Below are positions 35,194-42,492 of a DNA stretch of 64,000 bases, one piece after another. Below the pieces are notes generated by a model that was given only the letters and a program-made list of their open reading frames with translations, did not search any database and was not told where the DNA came from. The translations under genes were made by a program, and so were the position numbers. The first letter of the stretch is position 1; each line of letters starts with the position of its first letter. Source of the stretch: Chloroflexota bacterium (GTDB taxonomy: Bacteria; Chloroflexota; Limnocylindria; Limnocylindrales; CSP1-4); contig JAJYNP010000226.1 in assembly GCA_021786265.1 (NCBI GenBank), forward strand, positions 1 through 64,000, in the 5' to 3' direction.

Positions 35194-35904
35194 TCAGGGG
35201 CCCGTCGCTGGCCTGACCGACGCCAGGATCGTCCGCACCGCGGCCTCGCCCGATGTCAGGTCAGGACCCCGGAGACAGGCGACCAGCTGGTGGTCGCCCG
35301 ACCCGTCCGGCAGCGTCGGGACGATGGCGATGAGTGTCTCGTCGCCGCCAATCTCGCCGCATATTCCCGGAACCTCTCGCCTGACCCGTGCGGCGGCACC
35401 GTTCGACACGAGGATGGTCCACGCCGTGGCCGTCGGTTGCGGGCTCAGCCCCCGCAATGGGATCCACGCCACCAGGATTCCATCCGATGACAGGCGCTGC
35501 AGCGGCCAGCAGGTCTCCAGCGACGGCGGATCGACCGAGCAGTTGACAGCGATCGGCTCAGGGGACACGAACGTGATGCCCTCCTTCCCGCCAGGTTGAA
35601 CTGGAACGGTCCCCGTCACATGCCACGAGGCGGGGAACGACCATCGCACCGATCCGCCCTCCATGACAGAAACACGCGCGGTCGGCGTCGGCGCGGCAGT
35701 ACAGGCAATGGACAGAACGCAGCAGGCCATCACGACGGCGAGGCTGTTTCGATACGTCCGAAGGGCCCATGACGACGGGCGTAACGCCTTCGACTCGGGG
35801 CCCTCGGAGCGGGGACTCCGCAGGTTGGTGCCGAGACGTGAACCTGCACGACACTGGGCGGGTTGTCGATGATCATCGGTTTCGGAGAGAACCAGTCGGC
35901 TCAT
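35194..35904 (-). CDS. Putative secreted lipoprotein, unknown function
   Basis: Up to 236 residues. A hydrophobic stretch LAVVMACCVLSIACTAAP near residues 53-70 has a lipobox-like LSIAC, so the mature part would begin at that Cys. What follows is a compact, Cys-containing domain (NCSVDPPSLETCWPL, VPGICGEIGGDET, LVACLRG) reminiscent of small extracellular sensor or inhibitor domains; no family was recognised. The start is unsure: ATG at 35904 leaves 50 polar residues before the signal, and no better one was found. The gene lies in a region of lower G+C than its surroundings. Confidence 0.55.
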   Translation of the reverse strand: MSRLVLSETDDHRQPAQCRAGSRLGTNLRSPRSEGPESKALRPSSWALRTYRNSLAVVMACCVLSIACTAAPTPTARVSVMEGGSVRWSFPASWHVTGTVPVQPGGKEGITFVSPEPIAVNCSVDPPSLETCWPLQRLSSDGILVAWIPLRGLSPQPTATAWTILVSNGAAARVRREVPGICGEIGGDETLIAIVPTLPDGSGDHQLVACLRGPDLTSGEAAVRTILASVRPATGP

Positions 35905-36029
35905 CGATCAAGACCTCGGAGCGCGGCGCTGGCAGAAAGGGGGCTCGCCGTACCTACACTCAGCGTGACAGATTGGTGGACATCCGGGTTCGACGGCGGG
36001 CACGCTCACCAAGACTTGATGTCCACTTG

Positions 36030-36251
36030 CTACTGCACCCTGAATAGCCAGATTGTCATCTCCTCAGGCGGGTGTCCGTCGAGAGTGAACCCTCCAGACG
36101 CGTTTAGACTCCATGAATTAGCTACCATCGCCCCAGGAATGCTCGCTGTTGCCGTCGCCGACCGGAACGTGAGCCGCGTGTTGGCTTGACTGCCATCAGC
36201 CGAGTACGATGTGATCGCGGCCCATCCGTTCGACGTCGTGAATGCATAGGT
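36030..36251 (-). pseudogene. C-terminal remnant of a secreted-type protein
   Basis: A 72-codon open stretch with no start codon near its beginning, preceded by a stop at 36252-36254. It reads like a real protein end: AFTTSNGWAAITSYSADG, then RLTFRSATATASIPGAMV, and a final PPEEMTIWLFRVQ. Composition (Ser, Thr, Ala, Trp) matches a beta-rich extracellular domain and resembles the neighbouring secreted proteins. It fills part of the 455-base gap between the lipoprotein and the next gene; nothing else gene-like was seen there. Confidence 0.4.
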
Positions 36252-36286
36252 TCACTCTTGAACAACGACAGGAGCTGGGGATCGTT

Positions 36287-36323
36287 GAGGCGCCGCCGAT
36301 TGTTGTCGTCTCGGCGGCGCCTC
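36287..36323. terminator. Perfect 13-bp hairpin, terminator-like
   Basis: GAGGCGCCGCCGA (36287-36299) pairs perfectly with 36311-36323 around an 11-base loop. It lies 37 bases after the stop of the minus-strand membrane protein gene. A T-run is missing on both strands, so termination would be of the hairpin-only kind. The palindrome TGACGTCA follows at once. Confidence 0.55.
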
Positions 36324-36359
36324 TGTGACGTCACTATTCGGTTCGCTCCGGAACTGGCG

Positions 36360-36863
36360 TCAGGAGCTGGCGGCTGCTTCGCAGCCAAGTGCCCGTGGGC
36401 CGACAGACCCCACCCAGGCCCCGCTGACAGCTTGCGAGATGCCAATCACGACCCAGGCCCCGGACTGTTTCTCAAGCCCCACCAGATAGCGGCTTGGCGA
36501 CGCCGCAGCCTTCGAGTCCACCATGACTTGGAAGCACGTCTCCGTCGCGAGAACCGGCCCCGGGAGAACGCTCGCCGAGAAGTCAGTCATTCCTCGCGAT
36601 AGCCCAAAGCGATCAAGATGCGCTCTGACGTAGTCGGTGGCTATGTTGCCGGCGGAGTCTGGATCGTAACTCTCGATTGGGTAACGCACTCCAAGCAACG
36701 TTCGAGACTCAGAGGTGATCGTACCGGCGAACAGAAGTGCCGTCACGATCACAATGTATGCGAACGTGACGACAACGACGATCCGGAGGATGGCTGCCAC
36801 CAGCCTGCCGACGGCGATGACGAAGCCCTCATCGGGCGCGACCAGAGTCGTGCGGCTTGTCAT
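36360..36863 (-). CDS. Single-pass membrane protein, unknown
   Basis: A 167-residue protein with one transmembrane segment (about residues 16-43, VAAILRIVVVVTFAYIVIVTA within it) and a C-terminal outer domain of about 120 residues containing FQVMVDSK and LVGLEKQSGAWVVIGI. The outer part resembles small conserved extracytoplasmic domains but no family was recognised. The ATG at 36863 begins four bases after the stop of the gene upstream, so the two are probably co-transcribed. A terminator-like hairpin follows 37 bases downstream. Codon use is less GC-biased than in the flanking regions. Confidence 0.6.
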   Translation of the reverse strand: MTSRTTLVAPDEGFVIAVGRLVAAILRIVVVVTFAYIVIVTALLFAGTITSESRTLLGVRYPIESYDPDSAGNIATDYVRAHLDRFGLSRGMTDFSASVLPGPVLATETCFQVMVDSKAAASPSRYLVGLEKQSGAWVVIGISQAVSGAWVGSVGPRALGCEAAASS

Positions 36864-36867
36864 CGGT

Positions 36868-37482
36868 TCAGCTGCCTGTACCTGAGTAGGAGCCGTTGCC
36901 GTGGATGAAGACCTCGACCCATCCTGACTTCGATGAGAACCCGATGTTACCCCAAGGGCTCGGAGCACTCTGGCTGAAGGAGTAGGTCCCTGTGGCTTGC
37001 GCGAATGTTGGGGAAGTGATCCAACCGTGGGACTCGTGGTGGGACGTCAGAGTCCACAGGTAGTTTGCGACCGAATCGTAGGTCGAGGCTGGGAAGTAAG
37101 TGATGTTCGTCCCGTCGTACCCGAAGGTCTGCCAGATCGTGTATTGGATCACGAGCGAGCCGAACGAATTATAGGCCGCGTAGCGCATCCCCGCGCTGTA
37201 GTAGGACACCGTTGCCGCTGTCATGGTTGTCGCTGACGACGGCGCCGGCATGGTCTGTCCTTGGAGAGTCCTCCAGTCCTGCACCTTGCGGATGGAGTCG
37301 GCCAGCATCCCGTTGATTTCGATGGACTCGCGGACCTCGTAGGCGCCGCCGGTGAGAGGCTGGACGGATCGGGTGTAGTCCCTGACGAGGGGCATGGTCC
37401 CACTCACCGACGCCGCGCTCGACGCCGCAGGAAATGACAAAGACAGCGCCACGATAAGCACTGGAACGAGACTGCGACGCAC
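36868..37482 (-). CDS. Secreted protein with signal peptide, unknown
   Basis: A 204-residue protein. Residues 1-23 form a clear signal peptide (RRSLVPVLIVALSLSFPAAS, cut near SSA-AS). The mature part is rich in Tyr, Thr, Ser and Trp, with YYSAGMRYAAYNSFG, IQYTIWQTFGYDG and a C-terminal GWVEVFIHGNGSYSGTGS, suggesting a beta-rich extracellular domain. GTG at 37482 is chosen because the signal peptide starts there and GAGGGA stands eight bases upstream. Not recognised as any family. It shares the low-G+C island with other secreted proteins. Confidence 0.65.
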   Translation of the reverse strand: MRRSLVPVLIVALSLSFPAASSAASVSGTMPLVRDYTRSVQPLTGGAYEVRESIEINGMLADSIRKVQDWRTLQGQTMPAPSSATTMTAATVSYYSAGMRYAAYNSFGSLVIQYTIWQTFGYDGTNITYFPASTYDSVANYLWTLTSHHESHGWITSPTFAQATGTYSFSQSAPSPWGNIGFSSKSGWVEVFIHGNGSYSGTGS

Positions 37483-37524
37483 CGATTGGGTCCCTCGGGA
37501 CGCAAAGTCTTCCAGGACAGTGTC

Positions 37525-37542
37525 TCAGCGAGTTGCTCTCAT
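37525..37542 (-). other. Five-codon minigene with strong ribosome binding site
   Basis: ATG-AGA-GCA-ACT-CGC-TGA follows GGAGGAGGGCCC. The site is as strong as any in the window yet is used for only five codons (MRATR). It lies 43 bases before the secreted-protein start and could act as a translated leader. Confidence 0.3.
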
Positions 37543-37576
37543 GGGCCCTCCTCCTGCGTTGCCTCGACACCAGCGG

Positions 37577-37663
37577 TCATTGCCCGGCAGATCCAGTGGG
37601 TGCCGCCAGGGCGACCAGACCGGCCAGAGCCACTGAGGCTGGGAACTTCGTTCCCTTGATCAC
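37577..37663 (-). CDS. 28-residue signal-peptide-like micro-ORF
   Basis: GTG start with AGGGGG seven bases upstream, encoding a 28-residue peptide with a basic start (IKGTKF) and a hydrophobic core (SVALAGLVALAAPTG) ending in GSAGQ. This looks like a signal peptide or single membrane helix with nothing after it. It may be a genuine small membrane peptide, or the front of a secreted protein whose body was lost. Another short frame (ending CLKGDCK) overlaps its start by four bases. Confidence 0.4.
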   Translation of the reverse strand: MIKGTKFPASVALAGLVALAAPTGSAGQ

Positions 37664-37757
37664 TTGCAGTCCCCCTTGAGACACTCACGGCGGGACGCGC
37701 CTGCATGCACAGAATCGTTCTCGGGAACCACACCTCCTTCCCCTGCGCGGCAGCCAG

Positions 37758-38297
37758 TCACCCTGGATACGCCGAGCTGAGCTGGTCGTTCCAGGTGTCG
37801 CCGACGTAGAGCACTTGCTGGTTGCAGCAGAAGTAGTCGAGGCGGCCGCTGTCGTAGATGTCGGTCGCGAAATGACCTGCGAGGCCGTTCAGGGCCTTGA
37901 ACGAGCTGATCTTGTCGTTCCAGTTGATCGTGCGGAGATCGGGATAGGGCGCCGAGATCATCAGCGCTGCGCCCTGCCAGTTCGCGTCGGTGAACACCTC
38001 GACGTAGGCCGTCGCGGTGGCCGAGGGACCAATCGCCCCGGCCGTGGACCGGCTGGCCACGGCGTGCTCGAGGGCCGGCAGGCTCGTGAAGCAGTGGATG
38101 CGCGGGGCGTCGAGATCGTGGCAGTACCAGGCGGGGATCTGCGCGACCGCGAGGGGGTGGCCCGCGAGGTCGGCGACCACCGGACCGGCCGATCCCGTCG
38201 CGCCCGGGTCGTGGGCCAGCGCCGCAGCGGGCAGCGCGAGGAGCGCGACGAGACAGGCCGCCAGGGCCATACTGCGCCGCAGGTGGGTGCGTCCCAT
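37758..38297 (-). CDS. Secreted protein with crystallin/inhibitor-like repeat
   Basis: A 179-residue protein with a signal peptide (RRSMALAACLVALLALPAAALA, about residues 5-27). The mature half carries YVEVFTDANWQGAALMIS followed by NWNDKISSFKALNG, a pattern like the beta/gamma-crystallin or I36-inhibitor fold (aromatic start, Gly, then WND-I-SS). The end has a CC pair (FCCNQQVLYVGD). The ATG at 38297 has GGGAGGG six bases upstream. Divergent from the sensor kinase across about 80 bases. Function unknown, outside the cell by prediction. Confidence 0.65.
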   Translation of the reverse strand: MGRTHLRRSMALAACLVALLALPAAALAHDPGATGSAGPVVADLAGHPLAVAQIPAWYCHDLDAPRIHCFTSLPALEHAVASRSTAGAIGPSATATAYVEVFTDANWQGAALMISAPYPDLRTINWNDKISSFKALNGLAGHFATDIYDSGRLDYFCCNQQVLYVGDTWNDQLSSAYPG

Positions 38298-38377
38298 CGG
38301 TCCCTCCCGGTCCCATGCAGGGGGCCTCATGCGGTGGGACGCGATCCGAAACTAGAGACGGCGGAGGGTCAGGACAA

Positions 38378-39952
38378 GTGGGGAGAACCCTACGCCGGGG
38401 GTGGGGATTTCCCTACTTCCGCTCCGGGCGCGGGCGGGGCAGTATCGATCCGATCGCGTCGCTCGGGTTCCTCGTCGTCGGCCTGGCGATGGCGGCCCTG
38501 GGCGCGGCCACGGCGCTGTGGGGCACGCCCGATCTCGGGGTGATCTCGGAGCTTCCGGGAGGGGTTGTGCTGTACGTCCAACCCGGATCATTCGCCTGGC
38601 AGGAGGGGGTTCGCGCCGGCCAGACCGTCGTGGCGCTGTCGTCGAGCGACAGCCCTGGCGGGGGAGGGATCGTGACGCAGGCCGACGGTGTGCGGATCGG
38701 CGCGACGCTCGGCGGGGCCACCGCTCACCTGCGGGACGCGCTGCCTGCGGCCCTGATCGCGCTCGCGCTGGCAGCGCTTGCGGTCGCCGCGTTCCCCTGG
38801 CGGCCCCGGCGCGCCGCGGCGCTGGCGACGCTCGGGATCGTCGTCGCCTCGGTGCCCCTGACGATCGCCTCGCCGCCCGCGATCGAGGTCCCGGCGCGCC
38901 TGCTGGCGCTCGCCGCACCGACGACCTGGAGCGCGCACTGGGGCCTCCGGAGCATCCGCGCCCGGTCGGTGGTGGTCGCCCTCACCCTGCTGCTGGCCGC
39001 TGCCTGGCTCTTCGCCTGGCTCGCCGCGCCAGCGTTCTTCGACTCGATCGACGACCTCCGCGTCGCGGCCGTTCTCGCCGGTTGCGCGGGTGTGCTTGCC
39101 CTGCAGGTCGACGTCGACGCCGCGAGAAACTGGATCCGTTCCGTCGGTGGCCTGCGTGCCCTGGACGTTCTCGCCCTGGCCCTGGCGCTCGCGCTGGTGG
39201 CCGCCCTGCAGCTGATCGCGGACGCGCCTCCTCTTCTCACCGCCGCCGTGCTGGTCGCGGGAGGGCTGGTCTATCCGCGCCTGCGCCGGATGGTCGGCGG
39301 CGCGCTCGACCGCCTGTTCGTCGCCGACCTGCGCGACCGGCTCACGGTGGAGGCAGCGGAGGCCGAGCGCGGTCGCCTCGCACGCGACCTCCACGACGTG
39401 CCACTCCAGGAGATCGCGGGCGTGATCCGCCGGCTCGACACGGTACCGGACGCTCAGTCGGAGATCTCCGCGCTGAGGGGCGTGGCGGACCACCTGCGTG
39501 GGGTGGCGACCGACCTGCGCTCGCCGGTGCTCGATGATCTCGGTCTCGCCCCCGCGATCGAGTTCCTGGCCGCGCAGGTTGCCGCGCAGGCCCCCGACTT
39601 CCGTGTAGAGACCGACGTGCGTGCTGAGGCAGGCCCGACGAGGGACACGCGACCGCCGGCGGACGTGGAAGTTGCCGTGTTCCGCGTCGTGCAGGAAGCG
39701 CTGTCGAATGCCGTGCGGCATTCGGGCGGGGGTCGTGTCGCCGTGCGCGGCGTCGTGTCGCGGGACCACGTCGCGCTCTCCGTGGTCGACGATGGCCACG
39801 GCCTCCTCCCGGCCGCCCTGGAACGCGCAGTCCGGGAGGGGCACATGGGCACCGGGTCCATGCGCCAGCGGGCGCGTTCGATCGGCGCCAGCCTCCGGAT
39901 CGAGAACGGGCAGGATGGCGGGCTTGCGGTGCGCGTGGAGTGGCCAGCATGA
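38378..39952 (+). CDS. NarL-type sensor histidine kinase, membrane-bound
   Basis: A 524-residue kinase. The N-terminal 330 residues contain about eight hydrophobic segments, with a PDZ-like stretch VVLYVQPGSFAWQEGVRAGQTV after the first. The kinase part has the H-box GRLARDLHDVPLQEI of the HisKA_3 group, EALSNAVRHSGG (N-box), VDDGHGL and GTGSMRQRA (G-boxes). Such kinases pair with LuxR-type regulators. GTG at 38378 is chosen because GGAGGG stands nine bases upstream; an ATG at 38315 is also in frame. The stop overlaps the regulator's ATG, so the pair is one operon. Confidence 0.88.
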   Translation: MGRTLRRGWGFPYFRSGRGRGSIDPIASLGFLVVGLAMAALGAATALWGTPDLGVISELPGGVVLYVQPGSFAWQEGVRAGQTVVALSSSDSPGGGGIVTQADGVRIGATLGGATAHLRDALPAALIALALAALAVAAFPWRPRRAAALATLGIVVASVPLTIASPPAIEVPARLLALAAPTTWSAHWGLRSIRARSVVVALTLLLAAAWLFAWLAAPAFFDSIDDLRVAAVLAGCAGVLALQVDVDAARNWIRSVGGLRALDVLALALALALVAALQLIADAPPLLTAAVLVAGGLVYPRLRRMVGGALDRLFVADLRDRLTVEAAEAERGRLARDLHDVPLQEIAGVIRRLDTVPDAQSEISALRGVADHLRGVATDLRSPVLDDLGLAPAIEFLAAQVAAQAPDFRVETDVRAEAGPTRDTRPPADVEVAVFRVVQEALSNAVRHSGGGRVAVRGVVSRDHVALSVVDDGHGLLPAALERAVREGHMGTGSMRQRARSIGASLRIENGQDGGLAVRVEWPA

Positions 39953-40599
39953 GCGTCAGCATCCTGATCGTGGACGACCACCCGGTCGTCGCCAGCGGGC
40001 TGGAGGGCGTGCTAGCCAGGGAGCCGGATCTGCAGGTCGTCGCCGTGGCCGGCTCGCTCGCCGCGGCGCGGGAGCTCCTGGCCCACGAGCGGCCCGACGT
40101 GGTGCTGCTCGACCTGCGCCTGGCGGATGGGTCGGGGTTCGACCTGCTGCTCGAGGCGCGCGAGCTCCCCGCGCCGCCCGCCTTCATCGTCGTGTCGAGC
40201 TTCGGCATGCCGCAGTACGTCGACGCTGCCCTTCGGTATGGCGCGAGCGGCTTCGTCCTGAAGACCGCTCCGACCGCGGAGATCCTCGACGCGATCCGCC
40301 GGGTCGCGGAGGGCGGCGTCGCGTTCCCGGCCGAGCTCCTGCTGGCCGTGCAGCGTTCGGGATGGATACCGCTCAGCCCGCGCGATCGGCGTCTGATCGA
40401 GCAGTTGCTGGACGGTCGCACCAACGACGAGATCGCGGTCGCGCTGGGCGTCACCCGCAAGGCGATCGAGGCGCATCTGGCCCGGCTGTTTGAGCGCTTC
40501 GGCGTCGAGAGCCGGACGGAGCTCGCTGTGCGGGCCGAACGCGAGGGCTGGCTGGGCGTTCCGACAAAGCCAGGTTCGCCGCTGGGACCGGGGCGGTGA
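39949..40599 (+). CDS. NarL/LuxR-family response regulator
   Basis: A 216-residue regulator. The receiver domain shows VDDHPVV (acidic pair 9-10), the phosphoacceptor Asp55 in VVLLDLRLADGSG, and the late Lys in GASGFVLKTAP. The C-terminal LuxR-type helix-turn-helix runs from LSPRDRRLIEQLL through TNDEIAVALGVTRKAIEAH. The ATG overlaps the kinase stop (ATGA). Targets are not evident; the divergent secreted-protein genes are candidates by position. Confidence 0.92.
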   Translation: MSVSILIVDDHPVVASGLEGVLAREPDLQVVAVAGSLAAARELLAHERPDVVLLDLRLADGSGFDLLLEARELPAPPAFIVVSSFGMPQYVDAALRYGASGFVLKTAPTAEILDAIRRVAEGGVAFPAELLLAVQRSGWIPLSPRDRRLIEQLLDGRTNDEIAVALGVTRKAIEAHLARLFERFGVESRTELAVRAEREGWLGVPTKPGSPLGPGR

Positions 40600-40679
40600 G
40601 CGGCCCGGCGGACCGCCGCGCTCCGCTGCGGTCTCCCGACGAGGAGTCGCGCTCGGTCAGAAGAGGCCTCGGGCGGTGC

Positions 40680-40685
40680 TAGTAT
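40680..40685 (+). promoter_or_regulatory. -10 element for leaderless transcription of vapB
   Basis: TAGTAT, preceded by TGC (extended -10), ends six bases before the ATG at 40692. No ribosome binding site exists, so the transcript should start at the start codon. Confidence 0.6.
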
Positions 40686-40691
40686 GCGCGT

Positions 40692-40934
40692 ATGAAGCGC
40701 ACCACCATCGGCCTTCCAGACGAGCTGGCCGCGGCCCTGGAGCGGGAAGCTCAGCGCCGGCGGGTACCGGTGTCCCAGGTCGCGCGCGAGGCGATCGAAG
40801 CTCGTCTTGGACGTGGCGCCGGCGGACGCCGTGAACTCCCGTTCGCGGCGCTCGGACGGAGCGGCCACCACACGACCGCCCGCGATATCGAGGCGATCCT
40901 CGACCGCGAATGGGCGGGTGATCGCGACCACTGA
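40692..40934 (+). CDS. vapB: Ribbon-helix-helix antitoxin (VapB-like)
   Basis: An 80-residue protein whose first 45 residues, KRTTIGLPDELAAALEREA to SQVAREAIEARLG, match the ribbon-helix-helix DNA-binding fold of CopG/VapB antitoxins. The tail DIEAILDREWAGD would wrap the toxin. It precedes a PIN-domain toxin by 38 bases. Leaderless -10 element directly upstream. It is expected to repress its own promoter. Confidence 0.88.
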   Translation: MKRTTIGLPDELAAALEREAQRRRVPVSQVAREAIEARLGRGAGGRRELPFAALGRSGHHTTARDIEAILDREWAGDRDH

Positions 40935-40972
40935 CGGCGCGTCCACGGCCGCCATGGTGCGAGGGCTGGTCG

Positions 40973-41383
40973 ATGATCGCGGTCGTTGACTCCGGCCCGC
41001 TCTACGCGGCAGTCGACGCCGACGACGACGACCACGCTCGCTGCCTGGAAGTGCTGCAGCGCGCCGATCTCGATCTGGTCGTCCCCGCGCTCGTCGTCGC
41101 CGAGGTCGCCTATCTCGTCGGGCGGCGCCTCGGTGCGGGAGTCGAGGCCGCGTTCCTGCGCGGCCTGGCCACCCTCGAGGTCGAGGCGCCGATCGCGGAG
41201 GACTGGCCACTCATCGCGGACCTCGTTGAGCGGTACGGCGACTTCCCGCTCGGCGGCACGGATGCCTCCGTCGCCGTCCTGGCGGACCGCCTCGGCACCG
41301 ACCTGATCGTGACGCTCGATCGGCGCCATTTCGGCGCGATCCGCTCGTCCTCGGGGCGCCCGTTCCGGTTGCTTCCGGACTGA
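40973..41383 (+). CDS. vapC: PIN-domain ribonuclease toxin (VapC-like)
   Basis: A 136-residue toxin of the PIN family. The acidic metal-binding residues are in place: Asp6 (AVVDSGPLYA), Glu44 (VVAEVAYL), Asp97 (GGTDASVAVLA) and Asp116 (IVTLDRRHF). VapC toxins usually cut tRNA or rRNA. GAGGG stands seven bases before the ATG. It forms a toxin-antitoxin pair with the gene upstream and is intact. Confidence 0.92.
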   Translation: MIAVVDSGPLYAAVDADDDDHARCLEVLQRADLDLVVPALVVAEVAYLVGRRLGAGVEAAFLRGLATLEVEAPIAEDWPLIADLVERYGDFPLGGTDASVAVLADRLGTDLIVTLDRRHFGAIRSSSGRPFRLLPD

Positions 41384-41445
41384 AGGTCGGCCTCTCCGCG
41401 CGCCGGCGGTAGCGTCGTGATCGCGACAGTCCCGAGAGCGAGCGG

Positions 41446-41694
41446 TCAGTGGATGCGCGGCGCCTGCTCCAGGACCTCGTGCTCGCGCAGGAACCGGACC
41501 TGGAACCCCTCCAGGTCGCCGACGGCGTAGAGCAGCAGCCGGAGGCCGATGGTGGTGTTCATGAGCGGGATACCGAGCATCTCGCCCAGGATCAGCACGT
41601 CGAACGCGTCGCGGTGCCGCTGCGCCTCGACCATCGATTCCTGGTACGAGTCGTAGAGGGCGAGACCCCACGGCCACACGGCCGGCGGCCCCAC
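41446..41694 (-). CDS. Small conserved-looking protein of unknown function
   Basis: An 82-residue soluble protein starting at GTG. Visible blocks are LALYDSYQESMVEAQRHRDA, FDVLILGEMLGIPLMNTTIG and LEGFQVRFLREHEVLEQAP, which look like two or three amphipathic helices. No family was recognised and no membrane segment is convincing. It is divergent from the next gene; a longer upstream frame is out of character. The ribosome binding site is weak. Confidence 0.6.
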   Translation of the reverse strand: MGPPAVWPWGLALYDSYQESMVEAQRHRDAFDVLILGEMLGIPLMNTTIGLRLLLYAVGDLEGFQVRFLREHEVLEQAPRIH

Positions 41695-41767
41695 CTGAGC
41701 TACCGTTAGCGTGTCGCGGGCAAGCGCAAAACGAGATGCATCGCAGGCGGGGAGGAGGCGGTCACGA

Positions 41768-42412
41768 GTGGATAGCGCCACGCTGGTCGTCGTCATGCTC
41801 GCGGTGCTGCTCGTCGGTGGGTACGCGGTCGGCGGGGTGCTGAATGCTCGCCGGATCCAGGCGCTCGCCGTCGGCCTCCGGGCGGCGCTCGCGGGCCCCG
41901 GCGGTCCCGCGAAGGTCCGGCGGCTCGGTCGCAGCGTTGTCCGCATCGAGGCGGAGCGCCCCGTACGGGGGGTCGGCCGGGTCATCGCGACGGTGCTCAT
42001 GGCGCCCCGCGAGGCGCTGCTGGTGTGGGTGCTCTGGGCGCTGCAGGGGCGCGGCGACCTGCTCGACATCAAGGCGGAGCTCGACGGCCCGCCGGTCGGG
42101 GCGGGGCTGCTGGCCGATCCGAGGCACCGGACCGGGCGTGCGGCTCTGCGCGCCGCCGTGGCCGCGGGCGGGACGCGTCGGGATGGTGCGGCGGGCGGAC
42201 TCGCGGTCGCCGCGTACGATGCCGAGGGGACGACGGCCATGACCCGGCTTGCGGCGGCTGCCGCGGACGTGGGTGACGTGGTGCTGCTGGAGTTGCGCGG
42301 CGCCCAGCCGCGCCTGACGCTGCTGGTCTCTCTCCGGCACGCTCCGGCGTCGCTGTCCTCGCTGCGGCCGGCTCTGCAGCGATTGGTGGAGCTGGCGAGC
42401 CGGGACGGATGA
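41768..42412 (+). CDS. Membrane-anchored hypothetical protein
   Basis: A 214-residue protein with one N-terminal transmembrane segment (DSATLVVVMLAVLLVGGYAV, residues 2-21) and a cytoplasmic or periplasmic remainder rich in Ala, Arg and Val. A central hydrophobic block (LLVWVLWALQG) may be a second membrane contact. The last 60 residues (VVLLELRGAQPRLTLLVSLRH) look like a beta-strand-rich domain. GTG at 41768 is preferred to the frame start at 41711 because GAGGAGG lies nine bases upstream. No family recognised. Confidence 0.6.
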   Translation: MDSATLVVVMLAVLLVGGYAVGGVLNARRIQALAVGLRAALAGPGGPAKVRRLGRSVVRIEAERPVRGVGRVIATVLMAPREALLVWVLWALQGRGDLLDIKAELDGPPVGAGLLADPRHRTGRAALRAAVAAGGTRRDGAAGGLAVAAYDAEGTTAMTRLAAAAADVGDVVLLELRGAQPRLTLLVSLRHAPASLSSLRPALQRLVELASRDG

Positions 42413-42492
42413 GGACGACGGTCGGACGAGGGCTACGGACGGGCACGTGCCGGCCCCCGTCTCGGGCCATCACGCGAGAGGAGAGCCGGACG

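Noticed and set aside
36240..36330. Integron attC site or cassette array in the low-G+C region
   Set aside because: The hairpin is strong but lacks the RYYYAAC/GTTRRRY core sites, no integrase is present and the genes are on one strand in operon-like order.
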